Shown here: positions 53,002 through 64,000 of the stretch, piece after piece
How the letters are laid out: the number at the start of each line of letters is the position of its first letter
Numbering within the stretch: position 1 is the stretch's first letter
Assembly: GCA_009823395.1 (NCBI GenBank)
Contig: CM020517.1
Span: 10,071,501-10,135,500 of the forward strand
Reading direction: 5' to 3'
Origin: Thamnaconus septentrionalis
Taxonomy: Eukaryota > Chordata > Actinopteri > Tetraodontiformes > Monacanthidae
Length of the DNA stretch: 64,000 nt
Program-made: the position numbers and the translations under genes
Notes under the pieces: model-generated
Databases searched by the model: none
What the model was told of the DNA's origin: nothing
Seen by the model: the letters and a program-made list of their open reading frames with translations, nothing else

Positions 53002-54179
53002 GTCCACTGGAGAGAACTAACGGCTAAATAAACAAGACACAAATCGAAAATATCCAGCAGCCGATACCTCACCTGATCAAAGTGTCCAACACAACCCTTG
53101 AAGACCTTCTGGGCAATTCAGTCCTGCACAGCTCACATTTATGAGTTTTCAGCAGCTAACAAGCTTATAGCTCCATTCAGTGAGAACAACACAGAATGAA
53201 CTGACTGATACCTTATTCATCCCAAGTGAAATATGTTGGAGACCCTGGGAAAGACTGGGAAACATTTGGTGGAATTGTAAATTGCCAATAATGCAAAAAA
53301 AAAAAAAAAAAAAAAGGGTGAGGTGTTTTGGATAAAGGCTCTTCAGCAATAAAAAGGAGGTCGAGAAGACTCGATTTAGCCAAGACTTCGAAAGCAGAGA
53401 TAACTGGGAAAGAAACTAGCAAAGAGTCTACAAAAAATGCCTGTGTGGGCAAGAGGGAAAGGAAGCCAACAGGGCTGACAAAAGCCATAGAAAATTAGCC
53501 CAGGCCTCTTAAGAAAGTATCACCATCCACATTTAATTAGGGTCATGCACAGACGCCAAGAGAACTCAATACACTGCATCTTAAAGGAAAAAAAAACACA
53601 CACATGCAAATAGACAAAACAAAAGCAAATTAAGAATACGTCTTCATCAACCTGGCAACACATACACGCAGCATTTAGGGGTTAGGGTTAAGATCATCCA
53701 AAAAAAAAAGGCGCAAATACCACAAAACCTTCGGGGAGGAAATGAAAATGCAGCAGATAGACGCAACACAAGCAGAGGAGCAGACACGATTCAATTATCT
53801 CAACACTAGGGACCAGAGAAGTAACTTTGAAAAAGAAGTTGGGGGACGTTTGCAGATCAGTTGCATCTTACATTAATAAAGAAAACGTATGATCCTGGAT
53901 GGCATTCATTTGCCAAAACGTTTAATCCTATAAAGACAAACATTGAGAAATGTGCACAAATAATTTCACAGAAACTGTGTAAATATTAAGATGAGCTCTT
54001 ATGAGGCCATTCAAAACTACACAGATTTTGCCAACCTCATTCAACACATGGAACCAATTATTTTATAATAAAACACTTGCCTTCACCTCTCCCCTTTCCA
54101 AGGATTCTCTTACTTTTAAAACTGCAGCATAATAAGCCAAAGTGAACATTTTCCTCTTTTTTTTAATCACTTCACAGCA

Positions 54180-54418
54180 CTACTTTGGGTGAACCATTTT
54201 AGGTTTGTGGTTTCGGAGGCCCATCGATAAAATGTATGAGAAGTTTTTTTCAGAAATGGATTTACGAGGAACAGGAACCAGCTCCGTTTTAGGTTTGTAA
54301 CAGTCCATGACATCATTACATACTTCTGTTTTCATTTCTGAGAAAGGACTTTGATTATTCAGAGAACTACACGGGGTGGCGTCTAGTTTTGCTAAGTGTT
54401 TGCCCATACGGGCGACGG
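54180..54418 (-). CDS. Candidate terminal coding exon, unidentified gene
   Basis: On the minus strand a T-rich tract ending TACTTGCAG (AG at 54,420-54,419) precedes a frame of 78 whole codons and a TAG stop. The peptide contains VARMGKHLAKLD, CNDVMDCYKPKTELVP and LSMGLRNHKPKMVHPK, which looks coding in composition but matches no family I know. The exon begins with two bases of a split codon, compatible with the exon at 55,409-55,565. An ATG at 54,407 could alternatively start a 75-residue protein. No domain, membrane segment or signal is visible. Confidence 0.35.
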
Positions 54419-54423
54419 CTGCA

Positions 54424-54466
54424 AGTATTTTAAAAACAAAAGTATTTTAAAAACAAAAGTATTTTA
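54424..54466. repeat. Tandem 17-18 base repeat
   Basis: The unit AGTATTTTAAAAACAAA is repeated about 2.5 times. On the minus strand it forms the T-rich tract before the candidate acceptor at 54,419. Confidence 0.8.
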
Positions 54467-55408
54467 CGAGGTCTTTGAATCTTTGAAAAAACACTTCAGT
54501 CAACGGTGTGTCCAGAGAGACAGAAGAGAAGAAAAAAAAAACATGCGCTCTCCACCTACACACCACCAAAAGTTTTTGTTAAATATCATTACACTGCGGT
54601 TGCATAACACAACAAAGTCCACTTTCAGTTTGCAATTCCATATTTAACGTGTTTGTGGGGGAAGTGAGAGCGTTTATAACAGAGTAAACACCTGCCTACG
54701 TACCAGCCAATGTGCTGGAGCTGTCTGAGAGCCTGGAGGGACAAAAATAAAAAAAAAAACCTTTGCCATTACAAAGACACAAAGTCGGGGCTGAGAACGA
54801 CTGAACCGCCTGGAACATATATATAGTTTGGGATATTCAACAGTCAGCCGAGAACATGTAAGACGTTAATGCTTCAGTGACATTGAACAGTAACATTAAG
54901 TAGAAGCATGCAATGGTCCTTTCTTCATCCCAAACAAATTATTTGAAAAAAACAAAACAAAAGCAAACAACAGTGATGGGTTGACCACAACAAAAATTGT
55001 CCATGTGTTGATAACTATGTGTCCTTGTCGTTTGCGTTGTCTTGGTGTCATGTCAGAATGTGTAGCATTATGCACTATAACCAGTCACAGATTGCGCAAG
55101 GTAGTGGGCCATTTGGGCCATTTTAGGTGCTTTATCCCAAAGCCATAACTTGGAATATACAATTTGAGGGGCAATTTTGTATTTATCCAGCAGTAAAAAA
55201 AATTCTGTTACTGTACAACATCTAACAAAATATTCCTTTCAGCCTTTATTCAACAACATTCAGAAGGGCCAGGTGCATATAAAACACAGGAGACAGACTG
55301 AACTCAAGCGCTAACAATAGAAAGACCTGGTTTGACCACAAAGGTGCCTGGTATTAACATTCTGTTTAACTCTGAAGAGTAAGAAGAATGTGATCAGTCC
55401 TGTCAGAC

Positions 55409-55565
55409 CTGGCAACCGCAGTGATCGCCTCTCAGACAGGTCTGCCAGGTGTGATTTAATGGGTATCTCACATCTGTTACACAGTAAGTTCAACCCATAA
55501 AGTTTCATATCCACCCAATCTCCTTGACATTCGCCTGACAAATAATATGTGCTTTTTGCGGCCTC
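55409..55565 (-). CDS. Candidate internal coding exon, unidentified gene
   Basis: The acceptor CACCCTGTTGCAG (AG at 55,567-55,566) opens in frame into peptide containing STYYLSGECQGDWVDMKLYG and a CNRC pair. Two donors are possible. GTCTGA at 55,408 gives 157 bases but is weak. An earlier GTGAGA, after the codons for LLCNR, is closer to consensus. Both end in phase 1, which fits the exon at 54,418. The CXXC could be half of a zinc site. A Tc1-like relic lies immediately upstream on the same strand, so an element-derived pseudogene is a real alternative. Confidence 0.3.
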
Positions 55566-55859
55566 CTGCAACAGGGTGATAAAATTGGTTGCCTACAACT
55601 CACGTGGAGCAAGTGCAGGGTATCCTCATGTCGCCAGGTTGATCAAATAAATCCAATAGTTCTACTTATGGGCCACATATGTTACAAAACTGAGAGAAAA
55701 AATGAGAAGCTCAAGTCATATTTGAACTACCAGGTCACTTAATGTTGAAAACCCATTCTCTACCTTGCAATTGTGTATTTTTGCAAGTGATTTCTGTGGA
55801 TTATTTGCTAATGCTATTTGCAGTATCCCCATTACAATTTGCACATATCAGATCAAATT

Positions 55860-56220
55860 TTTTTTTTTTTTAAAAAAAAGCAATTTTAGGCACTTTGCCT
55901 TGGTATCTTGGCCTTCTCGCTTTTAAATGTATTGACAAAAGCCAACTCATTAGTCACTTTCCTAATCACAGTTTCCAAGCTTCAACTAGAAACCCCTAAA
56001 TGTTCCAAGGTCGGACAAAGTTTATTTTCCCTTCAGAGTTCGGAGTCTATGTTAACATCTTCCAGACGGCAAGGCGAGAAGACCTTAAATTGAAGGCAAC
56101 CAGAACCTTCTTATAGCTTAACCCATAAACTTCACTCTAGGACCTATGTTGAGTCTGGCTACCATTCGGTCCTTTAAATCGCTGCCCAGAGCTCTTAGCC
56201 ACAGTCTGAGGGTTTGAAAA
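55860..56220 (-). mobile_element. Degenerate Tc1/mariner transposase N-terminal region
   Basis: The minus strand encodes LGSDLKDRMVARLN (from about 56,189), then in shifted frames YKKVLVAFN and VIRKVTNEL (near 55,957). Order and spacing match the helix-turn-helix half of fish Tc1 transposases (DLRDRIV..., GYKKI..., REVTKNP). Several stops and shifts show it is dead. The catalytic DDE half is not recognisable. Confidence 0.45.
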
Positions 56221-56552
56221 TAGCTCAGGCAGTAGCTGTAAACTCTGTTTGAATTGCCAACGCGACAACATGAGATTTATTATCACAGTTGATTGAGATC
56301 AGGAAAGCACTGTGGCCTCCTATACCCATATGGACCTCCTCTTTATGTAAGCATGAATGCTGATTAGTGAGGAACATCAGATTAGAAAACATACGTATGC
56401 GTTGTCTATTCCGCTCGCTAAAAATGGATTTCTTCACGCTGGGCCTTCAAGAAAGGAAATCTGAGTCAACATGGCAATGTTCACAGCAGTATATAACCAA
56501 GGCTCAAAGTGCAAGGATGATCAATTATAGGCATAGGTCATAATATCTTAAA

Positions 56553-56768
56553 TAGAGCTGCAACAATTAGATTGTGTGTCATTAATTTGATATATTTGTT
56601 GAAAAACGTATGTCAGGGTACAACACTGTAACACAGATGTGGAGATTTAAACAAGTTTAACAGAAGTCCAAAATAGGTGGTGAAAATAAAGAAGATAATC
56701 CAAATGACTAATCGAAAAAAAAATCGATAGATTAGTCGACAACAAAAATAATCGTTAGTTAGAGCTTA
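56553..56768. mobile_element. hAT-type non-autonomous element (MITE)
   Basis: The left end TAGAGCTGCAACAATTAG and right end AATAATCGTTAGTTAGAGCT are inverted versions of the fish hAT terminus (TAGGGCTGCAACTAACGATTATT). The interior, about 215 bases in all, has no coding potential and includes AATCGATAGATTAGTCGAC typical of this group. No exact 8-base target duplication is visible. Confidence 0.55.
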
Positions 56769-57699
56769 TCTAAAGGATACAGAGGACTAAAACTAAATGA
56801 TGTATCAAGAGTTACATATTCCATGTTTTTGTTTCTCAAAATCCTCAGAGGTCAGACTGAAGTGCATCAGTATTGCCAGTTATCACAATAGCAGTTATTC
56901 GGCGACGTGTCATTTCTGCCTATGAACAATGTCATAAACCGGCCGGCCGTTTGGCATTGATTTGTGCACATGTTGCCATGGTATTGTGCGTTGGCTGCGA
57001 GGAATCTGCTTTTATTAACTGTGACACCTCTTAAACCAGGCTTTATGGACAGATGGTGGGAAAAAAATAAAACCATCTGGACTTAAATCAGACTGTTTAA
57101 CAGAAAAATTCATTTTTCGGGCTGAAACGATGGCTTTAAAAGGCCTTTGTTTGTACCAGTAGCACACAGCTGAAAGGAACGCCTCAGACAGACAGCATGC
57201 TTAAAGGTAAAGATCCTTCTGGCAGTTGCTGCTCTGTCCTCAGATGACGTGCGAGTGTCTGTAAAAAGCACCTCAAACTGTCTCAGCATCCAAAGCCCAA
57301 AAGCCGGCCGAGATGCCATTTCAACTCTTATATTGGCACGTGAGAGACGTTTCTCTATGCAGAATCTGTTTGCTGTGTTGTGACGTGCTACCAGTTTACT
57401 ACCAGCTAATTTATTGAAGGCGTGGCCTAGGTACCTCCTGATAGATCAACAGTACAAATGGCCAACGTGACCGTCACGGCCTCCAAGCGTTTTAGAGTTG
57501 GACCAGAGCCAGTCAATATATTGCCTCCCCTCGCATCCCCCCAGCTAAATTGCCTAGGCCAGTAGCATTAAAAAGCCCAGTGCAATCGAGCTCGTCGACA
57601 TACTGACGGATGCGGCATTTAAACATTACTAACAATTTCATGTGAGACAACTGTGGCCTAAAACACTCAGCTGGGCTTCCACATGTTACTTTTCTACTC

Positions 57700-58260
57700 G
57701 TCCTCTCAGAGTCGTCGTCCTCCTCGTCTCGGACCAGACTTAAGGAGCACTGACAAGATCCACAGTCATATAGCTGCAGTCACGAAAGTCGCTGGGATTT
57801 AACGCTGTGACGCAATGCAGCATTTTTCGGTTTTCCTGCTCCGGCCGTTTCAACGGTTGCCACGGAAATAAAGGCCCCCTCCCCTGTTTTTTTTTTTTTT
57901 CATTTGTGTCATCATTGGACTTTTCTCATTAAGAGTGAGATGACTGGAGAACTTTTCCCCCGCTGCTTCTGAAACATTTGCGTGTGTCGGTGTCCGCGCG
58001 CTCTCTCATCCTGATTGACTGTTTCCCCGCCGCGGCGAGATTCCAACCAGCGCGCCCCTCGCACGTTCGCGCCGGACGCAAGTCCGAGCGGACGCCGGCT
58101 GCACCTCGGATCTTACTTGTTGACATGCTGCGAGCATGGTGGGAGGCGACGGAGCAAGGCGAGCTAATGCTGAACAGAGAGAAAGAGAGAGAGAGAGAGA
58201 AGGAGAGAGAAGGGAGGAGGGGAGAGGCAGCGGATTCAGATGTGCATCCACCCTAAAAGT
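57700..58260. promoter_or_regulatory. CpG-rich stretch, possible promoter
   Basis: GC-rich DNA with many CpG between about 57,960 and 58,140, preceded by a T tract and an X-box-like GTTGCCACGGAAAT near 57,861, and followed by an AG-rich run at 58,180-58,215. It could be a promoter island of a gene outside the window. No coding exon with a recognisable product is attached. Confidence 0.3.
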
Positions 58261-58642
58261 TCACACGAGGACAGGCCCGCACTCTCGCTGCCTTGAGATT
58301 AAGCACAGTCTTTTCAAAAGGCAGCAAACAAGCAAACAGGAGGGACGGAGCCAATTTTGCTCAAGCGAAACCCGCCCCGGGGTTTTGATACGAGAGCACA
58401 CCACGCTACTCGCTCTGTTGAGACGACGGAGACCAGACAAAAAAAAAAGTGAACCCCAACCGTCTTTTCCTTCTCTCACCATTCCTTCCTACGACAGAGG
58501 GGTTAAAGATTATTTAGGGTCCGGGGGGACCTATATGGCTCATCCTGCGATTGGGCAAGTTTCACATATGGCCTTGAGACATGAGAGCAGAACAAAAGGC
58601 AAAGGGAGGACAAAACATCCATCTGAGACTGGGGAGGTTGAA

Positions 58643-58691
58643 GGGGGTGGGGAGAGGTGGCGGGCCGGAGTTGGGGATGGGGGTGGGGGGG
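58643..58691 (+). other. Strong G-quadruplex candidate
   Basis: At least five runs of three to seven G lie within 49 bases, with short spacers. Confidence 0.6.
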
Positions 58692-61291
58692 CTCTCCATG
58701 GTAATGCTGTTGACACATAAATAGCGAGAAGGCTATAGGCTTGGGGGAAGGATGTCCGGGACATAATGGGAAGCATGTAAGTGAGGATAATGAGAAGCAG
58801 AACGTATGTGGAGGGCTCCCCCGCAGGACGTGCTCTGCATGCACGAGTGACCGCTCCGTTTCGCCGGCATGTGGCAGCCCCTCCGCTCCCCTTGCAGCCG
58901 CTGTTTTAGCGTACGGACGCCTCATAGAGCGGGTATACGGTGCTCAACGACTGGACGCCAGACGTGAGAAATGTTTGCGGGAAGCCAAGTGGCGCTTTTG
59001 TTTTGAGAAGAGTTTTTTTTTTTCCTGAATGTTTTGACAAACTGCGCCGTGAGGCCCTCTTTCTGTACAGTACGGACCCCACAGAGGAATTTGGGGAGGA
59101 GGGGTTGTTAACCCAAAACAGCTTTTACCCCCTGCCAAAAAAAAAAAAAAAGATCTTATATAAGTCAGGCTTTAAGGTTGGCCTCGGGATGAGCAGTTAA
59201 AGGGGCAGAGTAAATGAAAAAGCATGGTTGATTTGTTTACTATCCTTTAAACCATACAATGCTCAGGATTTTAATTGTGAGCAGTGACCTTAGAAAACAC
59301 TCGACGGTGCCAATTCACGCTGCTGCCGGACTGGTGCGAATATGCTTAAAAAACATTCCAGTGGGAGTTCAGTCGGCGTGAATGTATCAAGTATGCAAAT
59401 TAATTTGTAACAGCTCGCATGAGCCGAGGCTGGGCTCAAGGCCTCGCGGAGACAAAATAAATCGGCTGGGAAATATTTACAGTAAGTTCAACAAAAAGCA
59501 GAGAGAGGCATGATGACTCATTTTTTTGCTTTAATTTCTCGGAAAGTGATTTGAAGGATTTCGTTGTGTGGTTTTTGCATCAGTACGGTCTGCATTTTGA
59601 GAAGGCAGTGATGCACATCCTGTCGCTGAACAGTTTTTTACTGTAAGACTTAGAGAACGGACCGCACGGTGACTCACCAAAGATCAGCTGAAATAACACA
59701 GAGGCGTTCAGAGCCAAGTCTGCATAAAATGAGTGTGATGCAGGTCGAGTTTCACATAACTGAAACGAGAAAAAACAACTTCATCTCAGGATCGCGAAGA
59801 TTAATGAGAACGTGTTAACTCCTCTATTTTTCCGTCAAGGCCATTTAATTGATGATGCACACTTGACGAGTCACATCATGAATTAATCAAATTCAAGAAA
59901 TGAACAGGGGAGAAAAAAATTCCACGACTGACTTGGTTGGGATCGAATTCTGAGCAAAGTATGTAAACAGCATTTTACCCTCACTTTAATCATAATACGG
60001 TAACATTCAGACGAAGCACAAACCACATTCAGTAATGCTTGTCGTGTTCCGGAGACATTTGTCTTGGTAAATGAACCCGTTTGCTCTACTCGGAGTGCAC
60101 GACAGTTTGCAAGTCTTTTGCGAGTCTCACGGATCTACTCAGCATTTTATTGTGCTCTGGCGTTCCGGTGCGTGTGAAGGTGCAGAGCGGACTGTGATGT
60201 GAGAAAGGCGACGCTTAAAAACTTTGCAAACTTGTTAACTTCCATGATGAAATATAATACGTAAGCAAACGCGCAAGGAAAGTAAAACAGGGAGCTAGTA
60301 AATTAGTCCAAGATGTTTAATAACTTTTCCCTGAAGGGTCATTGTTTTTTTTTTTAAATAAACAGTTTTGAAAACAATGTGCAAGATAGGCAACTCTAAA
60401 CAGTTTCCTCAGCAGTTTTTTTAGTATTCTTAGTGTTTAATTGTGTTTTGTTCAATTATTCATGCCTTTGTGTGTTTATTTTTATGTGATTTTTTTTATC
60501 CTGATTCTGTTTCAGTACACTGGAACACACAAGACTTACAATGTACCCCTGAAAATGTCAACTCTAAATCAGCTCTGTTCTATCATTATCAAAACAGAAA
60601 CAAAAGGTCACTGGTTGGACAAGCGACTACTTGTTTTGTAGAGGCCAAAAAAAGAAAAAATACACTGCCAAGCAATGTTACATGCAGCGGAATAAACCTA
60701 CATCACAAGTGAGGCCAAATACACAATTTTGCATCAAGATGCAAATGTAATGGTTTGAATATAACAAGCATCTTGGTATCAAAATGCTCAGTCGAGCAGA
60801 ATATTTTCAAGATACAATGTCGAGCGATAATGAGCCTCAAGCCAAGAGGCAGACATGGGAGGAAACGGCGCATCAGATACGCCTCAGTCCTCCTGGCAGC
60901 GCCGAGTGTGACAGGCGCTGGTATTGCAGTCGGAGCGAGAGGGGAGGAGAGGGAGCGACTGACAGCGACACCTCAGCTCCACCTGGACGGCGGAGCTGCT
61001 CGCGGCCAATCCGGACAATGCTAGTTATTCTGGTAGGGGCGCTGCGGCGTCCCGGGAGTGACTCTGGGCTCGACTCTGCAAAGACTGCAACAGTCACTGT
61101 CTGGTGCGCTTGTCCATCGACGCCGCTGCAGCCGGAGAGATTCGACACAAAGCGTAAAAAAAGGACGAAACAAATCGGGCTCTGATCCAAGCCTTTGATC
61201 GTGCAAACCTTTTTTATTATTATTTCTATCACTGCTTTTAAGCATCATCAAAACGTCTAGAAGTGCGTCGATAACCTGAATGTGACTCCTT

Positions 61292-61338
61292 GCAGCTGCG
61301 CTTGAAAGCCGCCTGCATACATCAAAATGTCTATTTTT
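61292..61338 (+). repeat. Direct repeat, copy A
   Basis: About 47 bases that match 63,316-63,361 at roughly 80 percent, including CTTGAAAGC and AAAATGTCTATTTT. Confidence 0.5.
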
Positions 61339-63315
61339 TGCGGCGAGATTAACGTAATCGGAGGAGTGATGTCAGTGCCGGGGTCAGGGTTAAAGATTAC
61401 ATAGCAGTAATCTCCAAAGATATGGTAAATACTCAAGTCACAGTGGAGCGCCGCATTCTCAGACACGCTGAAAGTCAACTTTCAGGAACATGTCAGGGAA
61501 AACAAAACCCATGATAATAATAACGTTTTCTCTGCAACAAATAATATGATCTCTGGTTTGTCATTTTGCAGGTTTATGTAAAAGTAAGCCTAGAATGTTC
61601 TCAAGGCTCCTCTCCGCTTCAAGTTGTTGACAGTTCTATTTGAATTTGTAAACCTATATTGTTTTATGCCTGAATTTCCAGTTCCTAAACCTGGTTATTA
61701 ATGAGGCCATAGTTATTGGTTTTTCTTAAAAAAATAAATAAATAAATAAAGACGTCATCGCATCAGATAAGTCTGATTAGTCATAGTACAATTGGATAAC
61801 GACCCCAAAACCTTCCCTGACCAATTACTTTCTCACAGGAAGGCAACAGGACGCGTTCAGCGGCCAAGTTGATCAACGGAACTAATGAACTAATCTGTAA
61901 CTAACAGAGGATGTCTGCTAAAAGACGGAGCTGAGGCCGAGACGGTCCAATCGACCGGCCTTCACCAGCCATCGAAAATCTCAAAATGCCCCCACTGTTC
62001 AGCTGAAACAGGAACGACGACGAGCAGATTTGTCCGATAGGGAATAATGTGCCCGCTGCGAGTTGACACCACAATTAACGCTGCGAGGCCTCCCCATCCT
62101 GCGCGCCCACCGAGCAGCGGAGGGATCCATAAAGGCAGCGGCAGTCCATGTGCACGCCGGGCCTTGGTTCAAAGAGAGGGCTTAATGTAATTCTCTGGCA
62201 CAACAGGATTTGTAATAGCTCCAAAAGGGTCGGCGAGGTTAAGAGCCCTTAAGTAGTAGTGTTTAAATCCTACCTAAGCTCAGCCACCACAATGCAGGGG
62301 CCACGGAACCGCTCTGGACTCGTTTCACCTCTGGGTGTGATCTGAACTAAGGCAGGGGCAAGGGGGAGAGATCAGAGGGGAATGTAGCTCAGGTGTTGGC
62401 GGCCCCTTCAAGCGTCTCGCGGTGCGTCTGACCGCACGAGTTCCGTCACTGATGAGTGCTATTTTTGGGTTTTTTTTGCTGAAGATCCATTAGTTTGCGT
62501 TGACGGGCCGCAACATTAAACGGTAACGAACCGTCATTTTTACTAAAATGTCCTCATAGACACTCAACAGGCCTGGATGATTAACAAAGACCTTATGCCT
62601 GAGATTTTATGTTCTGCGCCGCTTTGACCGAGTGCCACACCTGTTTTGTGGCACAGAAAGCTTTGCTCGTAAAAACCCGTTGAACAAAACAAAACTGACG
62701 AGAAAAATTCTCCTTGGGAATCGACGTGGGAGACGCTCACAGATCAAAACTTCATATGAAAAGTTCTGCCGGATCATTTGTGTTAATTCCCCAAACTAAA
62801 ACCGGTGACACGTTGCACAGCTGATCTTTATCGTAATTAAGGGCCGATTTCCTTGGCATGCAAGATTACATCAGACGCTGGCAGCGACCGCGGCGGGCAC
62901 AATGGCTGAGGTGACGGGGATGGTGGCCTGGTTACAGCCGCTGGACCTTCAGGTCAGTGGGCTTAGTGCCAATCACTTTAAAGTGTGACACGGTGCCCTA
63001 TTAATACCGGCCACCAACTACAGGAGTTAGTTGGGGTAAAGCTCGGCGAGTGTAGGAAGTGGGGAGGAAAATGTAAATCTTAGGCATGATTGCAGAGGCT
63101 GATCTTAGAGAGAGAGGGATTATTATTCTTTGGACACGTGAGCGCTACGCTTGGCCAGGGAGGTAGACGCGCACTCGCACAGCAAAAGAGAAAGAAGCCG
63201 GCTTGGTTCCAAACTGCGGAAACCTTTGATTTATATCACTAGGTCTAGTCAAAAAGCTTCTTGCTGGCGGTTGGATGGATGGATGGTTAATAACTTGACA
63301 GTCTTCTGAAATGTT

Positions 63316-63361
63316 GTAGCTGCTCTTGAAAGCAGCCTGTAAATACTAAAATGTCTATTTT
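63316..63361 (+). repeat. Direct repeat, copy B
   Basis: Partner of the repeat at 61,292, in the same orientation. Probably pieces of an unclassified interspersed repeat. Confidence 0.5.
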
Positions 63362-63598
63362 AAGGTCAAAAAGGGTTCCAGAGAGAAACTTTGGTTATGC
63401 TTTTTACAGGAGTGGATATTTTTTATTGGGGTTCATACTCACTCGTAAAAACACCTTGTTACTTTTTACAAGTGAAGACACCTGAAGCACAACCATTATA
63501 ACAATTTCTTTGCCCGCAGAAAGGATGTGAATATAAACCAAAGTATAGATGACACAGAAAAAAAAAATAGATGTTTAACAAGGCCAATCAGAGCATCT

Positions 63599-63628
63599 TC
63601 ACACACACACACACACACACACACACAA
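63599..63628. repeat. (CA)n microsatellite
   Basis: About 14 CA units, followed by a second short CA patch. Confidence 0.95.
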
Positions 63629-64000
63629 TGCACACACAATAAATCCACAGTGTCAATCATCAATCTTTTGTTCAGAGTCCAAACATGTAAACAGTTCAAC
63701 AAAATATGTTCAGACCACCAGAAACGTTGCATATGCGCCAGTTTTGAACATGTCAACACTGAAGATATACGTCCTCTGTCTATTATGTGCTATTATGGCT
63801 ATGGAAGTGATTAGAACTAAAAGTATGGTTTCAGTTTTTTTTTTTAATTTAGTTTGTTTTTTGTTTTGTTTTTTGAAAAGTTGTCTCAAAGAAATTCCAA
63901 CGAGTAAGACTTGCAAAATGCACTTGTAAAACACAAGTGCCGATTGCAGCATCTGGCAAGTCTGAGTCACCAGAGGAAATGGTTCCTTCTTTGCACCTAA

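Larger units (their letters stand above)
58700..64000. other. Intergenic region at the right edge, no recognisable gene
   Basis: No coding frame that I can assign. Contents are homopolymer runs, an (AAAT)n patch near 61,735, a direct repeat pair at 61.29 and 63.32 kb, TAAT-rich stretches, and a CA microsatellite at 63.6 kb. Confidence 0.45.

Noticed and set aside
53676..53692. Two telomere-like TTAGGG units
   Set aside because: Far too short to be an interstitial telomeric tract; expected by chance.
57110..57319. 69-codon ATG frame on the minus strand preceded by CCAAT-like and ATATAAG words
   Set aside because: No good splice donor, no family resemblance, and no link to the exons at 54-55.6 kb could be shown.
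58136..58720. 194-codon plus-strand frame through the AG-rich and G-rich region
   Set aside because: Composition is driven by simple sequence; no domain and no convincing start or splice signals.
60784..61185. 133-codon plus-strand frame beginning MLSRAEYFQDTMSS
   Set aside because: The start looked like a transposon protein N-terminus, but the rest matches nothing I know and has no supporting element ends.

Overview
This window is nuclear DNA from a ray-finned (teleost) fish. The evidence is a vertebrate dlk1 gene and a selenocysteine-encoding dio3 gene separated by only a few kilobases. Many dinucleotide microsatellites and degenerate Tc1, hAT, Harbinger and L2-type repeats of kinds common in fish support this. 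I cannot name the species.

Layout. At 1.7-3.4 kb on the minus strand is one large exon of a serine-rich, low-complexity protein that I do not recognise. It ends in a clean splice donor and its remaining exons lie beyond the left edge. From 3.6 to 27 kb I see no gene, only repeats and stretches rich in TAAT/ATTA motifs and RFX-like sites that could be regulatory. dlk1 (plus strand, five coding exons, 27,782-34,067) follows, with a candidate non-coding first exon near 27.2 kb. A 5.7 kb interval holding an L2-type insertion with a perfect target-site duplication, a long CA microsatellite and no convincing gene separates it from dio3. dio3 is an intronless minus-strand gene (ATG at 41,183, stop at 40,398) with an in-frame UGA for selenocysteine, a recognisable SECIS element in its 3' UTR, a TATA box and a polyadenylation signal. 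From 41.3 to 64 kb the sequence is mostly non-coding. The exception is a possible pair of phase-compatible exons of an unidentified minus-strand gene at 54.2-55.6 kb, next to Tc1-like and hAT-like relics.

How the genes relate. In mammals DLK1 and DIO3 point the same way and bound a large imprinted domain with MEG3, RTL1 and many small RNAs. Here the two genes are convergent and almost adjacent, with nothing resembling that inserted domain. Dlk1 is a membrane-bound, non-canonical Notch-pathway EGF protein; Dio3 inactivates thyroid hormone. The most unusual items are the compact inverted dlk1-dio3 arrangement, the five-repeat Dlk1, the orphan serine-rich exon with a short look-alike near dio3, the candidate orphan gene at 54-55.6 kb, and a perfect 15-bp hairpin in dlk1 intron 4.
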